Positions 60,337-64,000 of a DNA stretch of 64,000 nt are shown piece by piece. The translations under genes were made by a program, and so were the position numbers. This DNA is from Gnetum montanum (taxonomy: Eukaryota; Streptophyta; Gnetopsida; Gnetales; Gnetaceae), in the NCBI GenBank assembly GCA_015680685.1, contig MNCI01025116.1, positions 159,903 to 223,902 on the forward strand, written 5' to 3'. The notes beneath the pieces are model-generated. The model did not search any database. It saw only the letters and a list, made by a program, of their open reading frames with translations, and was not told where the DNA came from. The stretch's first letter is position 1. Each line of letters begins with the position of its first letter.

Positions 60337-60348
60337 ATCCAATATTAA

Positions 60349-61230
60349 TATCACTAGAGTAGGTTCACTCCAATTAATTTAAACTTTAATTTCTTCTAAA
60401 TCTTGATATTATGAATGAATAATCAATATTCTAGAAAACTAGCTATCTTTAATTAATGTAAGAAGATTTTAAATCATGGTTCCACAAATCACAAAGTCCA
60501 AAACACTCACCAACACTCAAATAATATTGTAGAGCATGATGCTCTACAACTACACAATGATTATTCTTAATGTAAGATACAATCAAATGAGATCTCTTCC
60601 ACCAATCTAAGAATAAGATTCAGACACATAATTCATACATGAGATACTAAGGCTAAAAGCACAAAATTATCCCAAGAGTTTCATACATACTCATGCACTC
60701 TTACACATGTACACTCATGCATTCACAACCATCCCTCATAAAACCAAAATATTTATTGAAAAACAAAGCTAAAAAATCTAGAAAAATTTCCTCAAGCTCA
60801 AATTTAAAATTCCTAGCTATTTCCAACTTTTCTTGGCTTTTCTCAGCTCTTTTGCAATTTGGAACTACCAATCCAAATCTTTCTTAGTCATACAAGTCAT
60901 TTTTGGATTTTCTAGAATGTCTTCTAAAAATTTTCATCATTTGGATGAGATGCTTCCTTTTGGTAAAAGATGCATCCTAGAAAGTTGAGACATCTCATGA
61001 ATAGTGGAGATATTTCCCTTGAGACATCTCTTGGTATTTAGAACATCTTATATGAGATGTCTTCTTCTTAGGTTAGGTATCTATACAACTTGCTAGAAAT
61101 ATATTTTAACATTCTCATTTGTAGTTAAGATGTCTTGTTGACCTTCAAGACATCTTTCTAGAGTAAAAAAAATTGCAAAAAAAATCTATAGAATAGAGAA
61201 AAGGGAATCAAAATAGATGACACTATACCA
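60349..61230 (-). mobile_element. 5' LTR of element E
   Basis: 882 bp ending GACACTATACCA, followed by the duplication AGTTG. It matches the split 3' LTR (40970-41169 plus 51481-52256). U3 (about 60930-61150) carries the ACATCTC/AGATGTC motif cluster in a shorter form than the 3' LTR. Confidence 0.85.
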
Positions 61231-63540
61231 AGTTGGGACTCTAAGAAACTACTCGAAATTACAAGGTGATTGATGAAATATCTAGGTCTTACTAGTTAAT
61301 TGAGTTCCAGTTGTGAAAGAACTAATTCATAAAGACATGCTAGGAAGCCTCTAAGGGAAAGGGGGCTACTATCCCATTAATATTATAGTTAAGAAAGTAG
61401 GATACAAACTACTAATCTTGTTGATCTTATCATTAAAATACATGATTAATCCATGGCTAAATTAATCCTTTGTGTGTAATCAATGAAAAGAGAGAACTAG
61501 AATTAAGATAAGGGAAACCCAAGGTCTTCTAGTAAATCATCTAGAGAACATCAAAGGGATCATGAAAGAAGATGAAGTTGACATAACTCTCTTAGTTCTT
61601 TATTTTCATCCTCTTTATCCTCATCATTAAGCTTTGACAAATATGAATATGGCCAATATAGAAGGAGAAATGATTGTAGACCTAGTAAATATTATAAAAG
61701 AAATCATCATAAGGAAGATGGAAGAGAAGGTAAGCTTGAGCAAGAAACTAGGTAGCAACATGAATGAAGATATAGTAGGCAACAACAAAGAAGACATTGT
61801 CATGATAGGAACCATAAGAATCATGACGATTATGATGAATCATTGGTTACTATAAGAAGCATGATCAACATTTGGGAGATAGTATACATTTCTACTAGGC
61901 ATCAAAGGGACAACAAAATCAAGTAGCTAGTTATGAATAGAATCTCTAAGTTTGAGGAATACTAAAATATAGATCTATATCATCATTTGGAAGACTTCCA
62001 TGATGCCTAGTCCCTATATAATATCAAGAATAAATGATAAAAGCTTAAAAATTTCCTAAAAACACTCATCAAAGAAATTGAAAGTTACCATCAACTCTTG
62101 TAGTTGGAATCCATTAGATAATGAAGTATAATGTTGGAGATCTTTAATGATAAGTATCAAACATACTTTAGAGTGTGTAACTTGAGGAAGTAGATCCATG
62201 GAAGGAAATAAGGTAATCATAAATCCGTTAATATAGTTCAAGAAAAATGTTGTTCCCTACTTCATACATGTCTAGGCCATGGATTTTCTTAAAGGAAATA
62301 GCTATGTCATATCATATATGAACTTAGAAATTAAAAAAATGAAATACTTGTGATTTGTGCCTAATGAAAAGTATCTAAAATGAGAGTCCATTATATCCAA
62401 AGGTTAATTGATCAAGTAACAAAAGAAAAAGGTGATTTGAAAAAAAGAAATAGTGTAGAGTAGTACAATAGGAACTCTCTATCCATAGAAAGAAGGTTTA
62501 TCTTTATGAGCTAGATGAGGGAGCATCATTGAAGGAATGTATGTAAAGAAAAATCTTGTCCATATAGAAATTAGTTACTAAAAGTTTACTAAGCTTTCAT
62601 AAAATGTGAGACTTAGAATATAAGAAATTTTAAAAATCGCTAAAGATTATAGAGGAGAAAGTAGAACAAGAAAGAATCAAGGATAAGAAGAAAAGGAAAA
62701 AAAATATGTAGGAAGAAACTTTTATTAGCGAAAAGGAAGAGTAGCTATAGTTAAAGAGGTTGTAGATTCTAAATCAAAAGATGATGCTTGTGACATCTAC
62801 AAATATGATCATCCTAAGGATTATTACCCTATAATGTCACATTTTCAAGAGTTAAGGATTTATGCCTTGAATCTGAAGTTTGTCAAAAGAGAGATATCTA
62901 GGAGGTTGGCATTATCAAGGAAAATACTAGAAACTCTATCAATAGTAGTAGTACCATCTTACTAGGATTCCATCTTAACCTCAAGAGTACTACTAGTATT
63001 GGTAAGGCTCACAGTCATGGGGATGTAATTACTAAACAATAGTACCCTTATAGGTAATTTAATTCCTGTGACTATTATGTCCAGCACACGATATTCCTAA
63101 GTGGTTCCACCACACATGTTTTTATTCATCATTATTACCCTTCAAAGTACCATAGATCAACCACTTCATGAGCTAGAACTTTCTCTAATACTTCTCATCT
63201 TTAATAACATCCTCAAGCTCATGCTTAAAATCACTTACTACTTGGTCCATTAATGAAAGATGAAATTCCTTCATAGCCATAACAATGGGATTCCATGAGA
63301 GCTATGAACATTCAAATGGATAACAAATCAATTAGTTTCAAGTACAAACCTTGGAAATGCAAATTTTCTAGGATATCTAGTCCATTCAAACCTTTGTAGG
63401 AACCTATGACTATGGATCTAACACCAACAATCTTTTAGATATCATCCAAGCTATCTTTAAATCAAAGTTCCTTACTTCTACATACTATCATGTTAATCCT
63501 TGTAGTTATAGATTAGATGAAAGTAGGAAATATTCCTAGA
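61231..63540 (+). pseudogene. gag of element D, part after the insertion
   Basis: Continues the gene cut at 40969. From about 61360 (AAGGGAAAGGGGGCTAC) it aligns with element C from about 23480. It contains the Ser/charged linker, the capsid-like domain (about 61980-62230, EIFNDKYQTYFRVCNLRK), a zinc-knuckle remnant CDIYKYDHPKDYY (second Cys lost, about 62790-62830) and the Pro/Tyr-rich tail (62950-63300). Dense stops indicate the oldest copy in the nest. Confidence 0.65.
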
Positions 63541-63559
63541 AATAAAATTAATTAAAAAT

Positions 63560-64000
63560 TTTATTTAATTTATTTGCAAATCATAAGAAACAAATTATGT
63601 AAGGCTATGTCAAACTTAGGTTCTAGTGTTAACTTGATTTTAGAAGAGATGTAAAAAGCCCAAAACCTACCTTCTTCCATGAAATGCAACATTAGACTAG
63701 AGCTTCTAAGATAGTCTATCATATTTTATTTGGAATAAATGGATGATATTATGACCAACATTAGTGGTTTTTCATACCATACTATTTTCCTAGTATTCTA
63801 TTTGGACAACTAGAATGGAGAGTTCTCCATTATTATGGAAATGGCTTGGCTTAGCACAATTGATGCCAAGTTACAAATAAAAATCTTTCCTTAAAGATTT
63901 TGAAGAAAAATGAACATGAAATGATGAAGAAGAAGATATTTTCATGCATTGTGTATAATGACACATGGATCAATTGCATTTAGAAGATATAAGTAATCCA
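63560..64000 (+). pseudogene. Protease remnant of element D, cut by the window end
   Basis: Aligns with the protease of element C (25550-25930): CTAGTGTTAACTTGATTTTA at the active-site loop, then ATTATTATGGAAATGGCTTG where C encodes IIMGRAW. The rest of element D lies beyond the window. Confidence 0.6.

Larger units (their letters stand above)
40970..61230 (-). mobile_element. Element E: degenerate gypsy (chromovirus-like) retrotransposon inserted in D
   Basis: Minus-strand element of a second gypsy lineage: 5' LTR 60349-61230, initiator-Met-like primer site, gag, CCHC knuckle, protease, RT, RNase H, integrase, polypurine-like tract 52257-52270, and a 3' LTR split into 40970-41169 and 51481-52256 by element F. 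AGTTG flanks both ends (40965-40969 and 61231-61235). A solo LTR of family X sits in its RT. Domain order and an FFDD RT box fit gypsy chromoviruses. No chromodomain could be read. All frames are broken. Confidence 0.85.

Overview
The window reads as nuclear DNA of a seed plant with a large, repeat-filled genome. It is AT-rich and CpG-poor, most of it is decayed Ty3/gypsy-type LTR retrotransposons nested in one another, and there is a single convincing intron-containing host gene, a plant-specific cytochrome P450 of the CYP704 type. The density and age of the LTR elements would fit a gymnosperm such as a conifer, but that is inference; nothing in the sequence fixes the species.

Layout. 1-1647: LTR fragments of three elements, including the 5' LTR of a minus-strand element (A) that runs off the left edge. 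1648-3478: unplaced DNA with a decayed, unrecognised coding remnant. 3479-16475: minus-strand element B with both LTRs, a primer binding site, gag, protease, RT, RNase H and integrase remnants, plus an unusual extra coding module (about 4525-7320) between integrase and the 3' LTR. 16476-22154: AT-rich DNA without recognised genes. 22155-28917: plus-strand element C, which keeps LTRs, gag and protease but has lost RT, RNase H and integrase. 28965-37540: the gene island, with the P450 gene (31954-34513, six exons, 516 codons, all diagnostic motifs) and two unnamed exon-like minus-strand stretches. 37541-39830: a diverged direct duplication with a minisatellite expanded in one copy. 39840-64000: a nested stack in which element D (plus) is split by element E (minus, chromovirus-like). 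E is in turn split by element F (minus, same lineage as A-D) and by a solo LTR of family X, and F carries a further solo LTR (G). Target-site duplications support most levels.

How it fits together. Elements A, B, C, D, F and G belong to one lineage. They share LTR ends TGATG...CATCA, a primer binding site resembling the 3' end of tRNA-Asp, the same gag-protease layout, and an Athila/Tat-like integrase where one survives. E belongs to another gypsy lineage primed by an initiator-Met-like tRNA. The elements are non-functional: reading frames are broken and catalytic residues are changed, often in ways that fit loss of methylated cytosines. A recurring and unexplained theme is that the U3 (promoter) part of the LTRs in three unrelated families (A/C/F/G, E and X) is packed with short palindromic motif arrays. 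The P450 gene has stayed intact, but it carries a precise 132-bp tandem duplication across an exon-intron boundary that could create an in-frame 30-nt microexon.

Several single Ns sit at assembly joins with duplicated or inverted contig ends, and one 277-base gap (13986-14262) lies inside the gag of element B.
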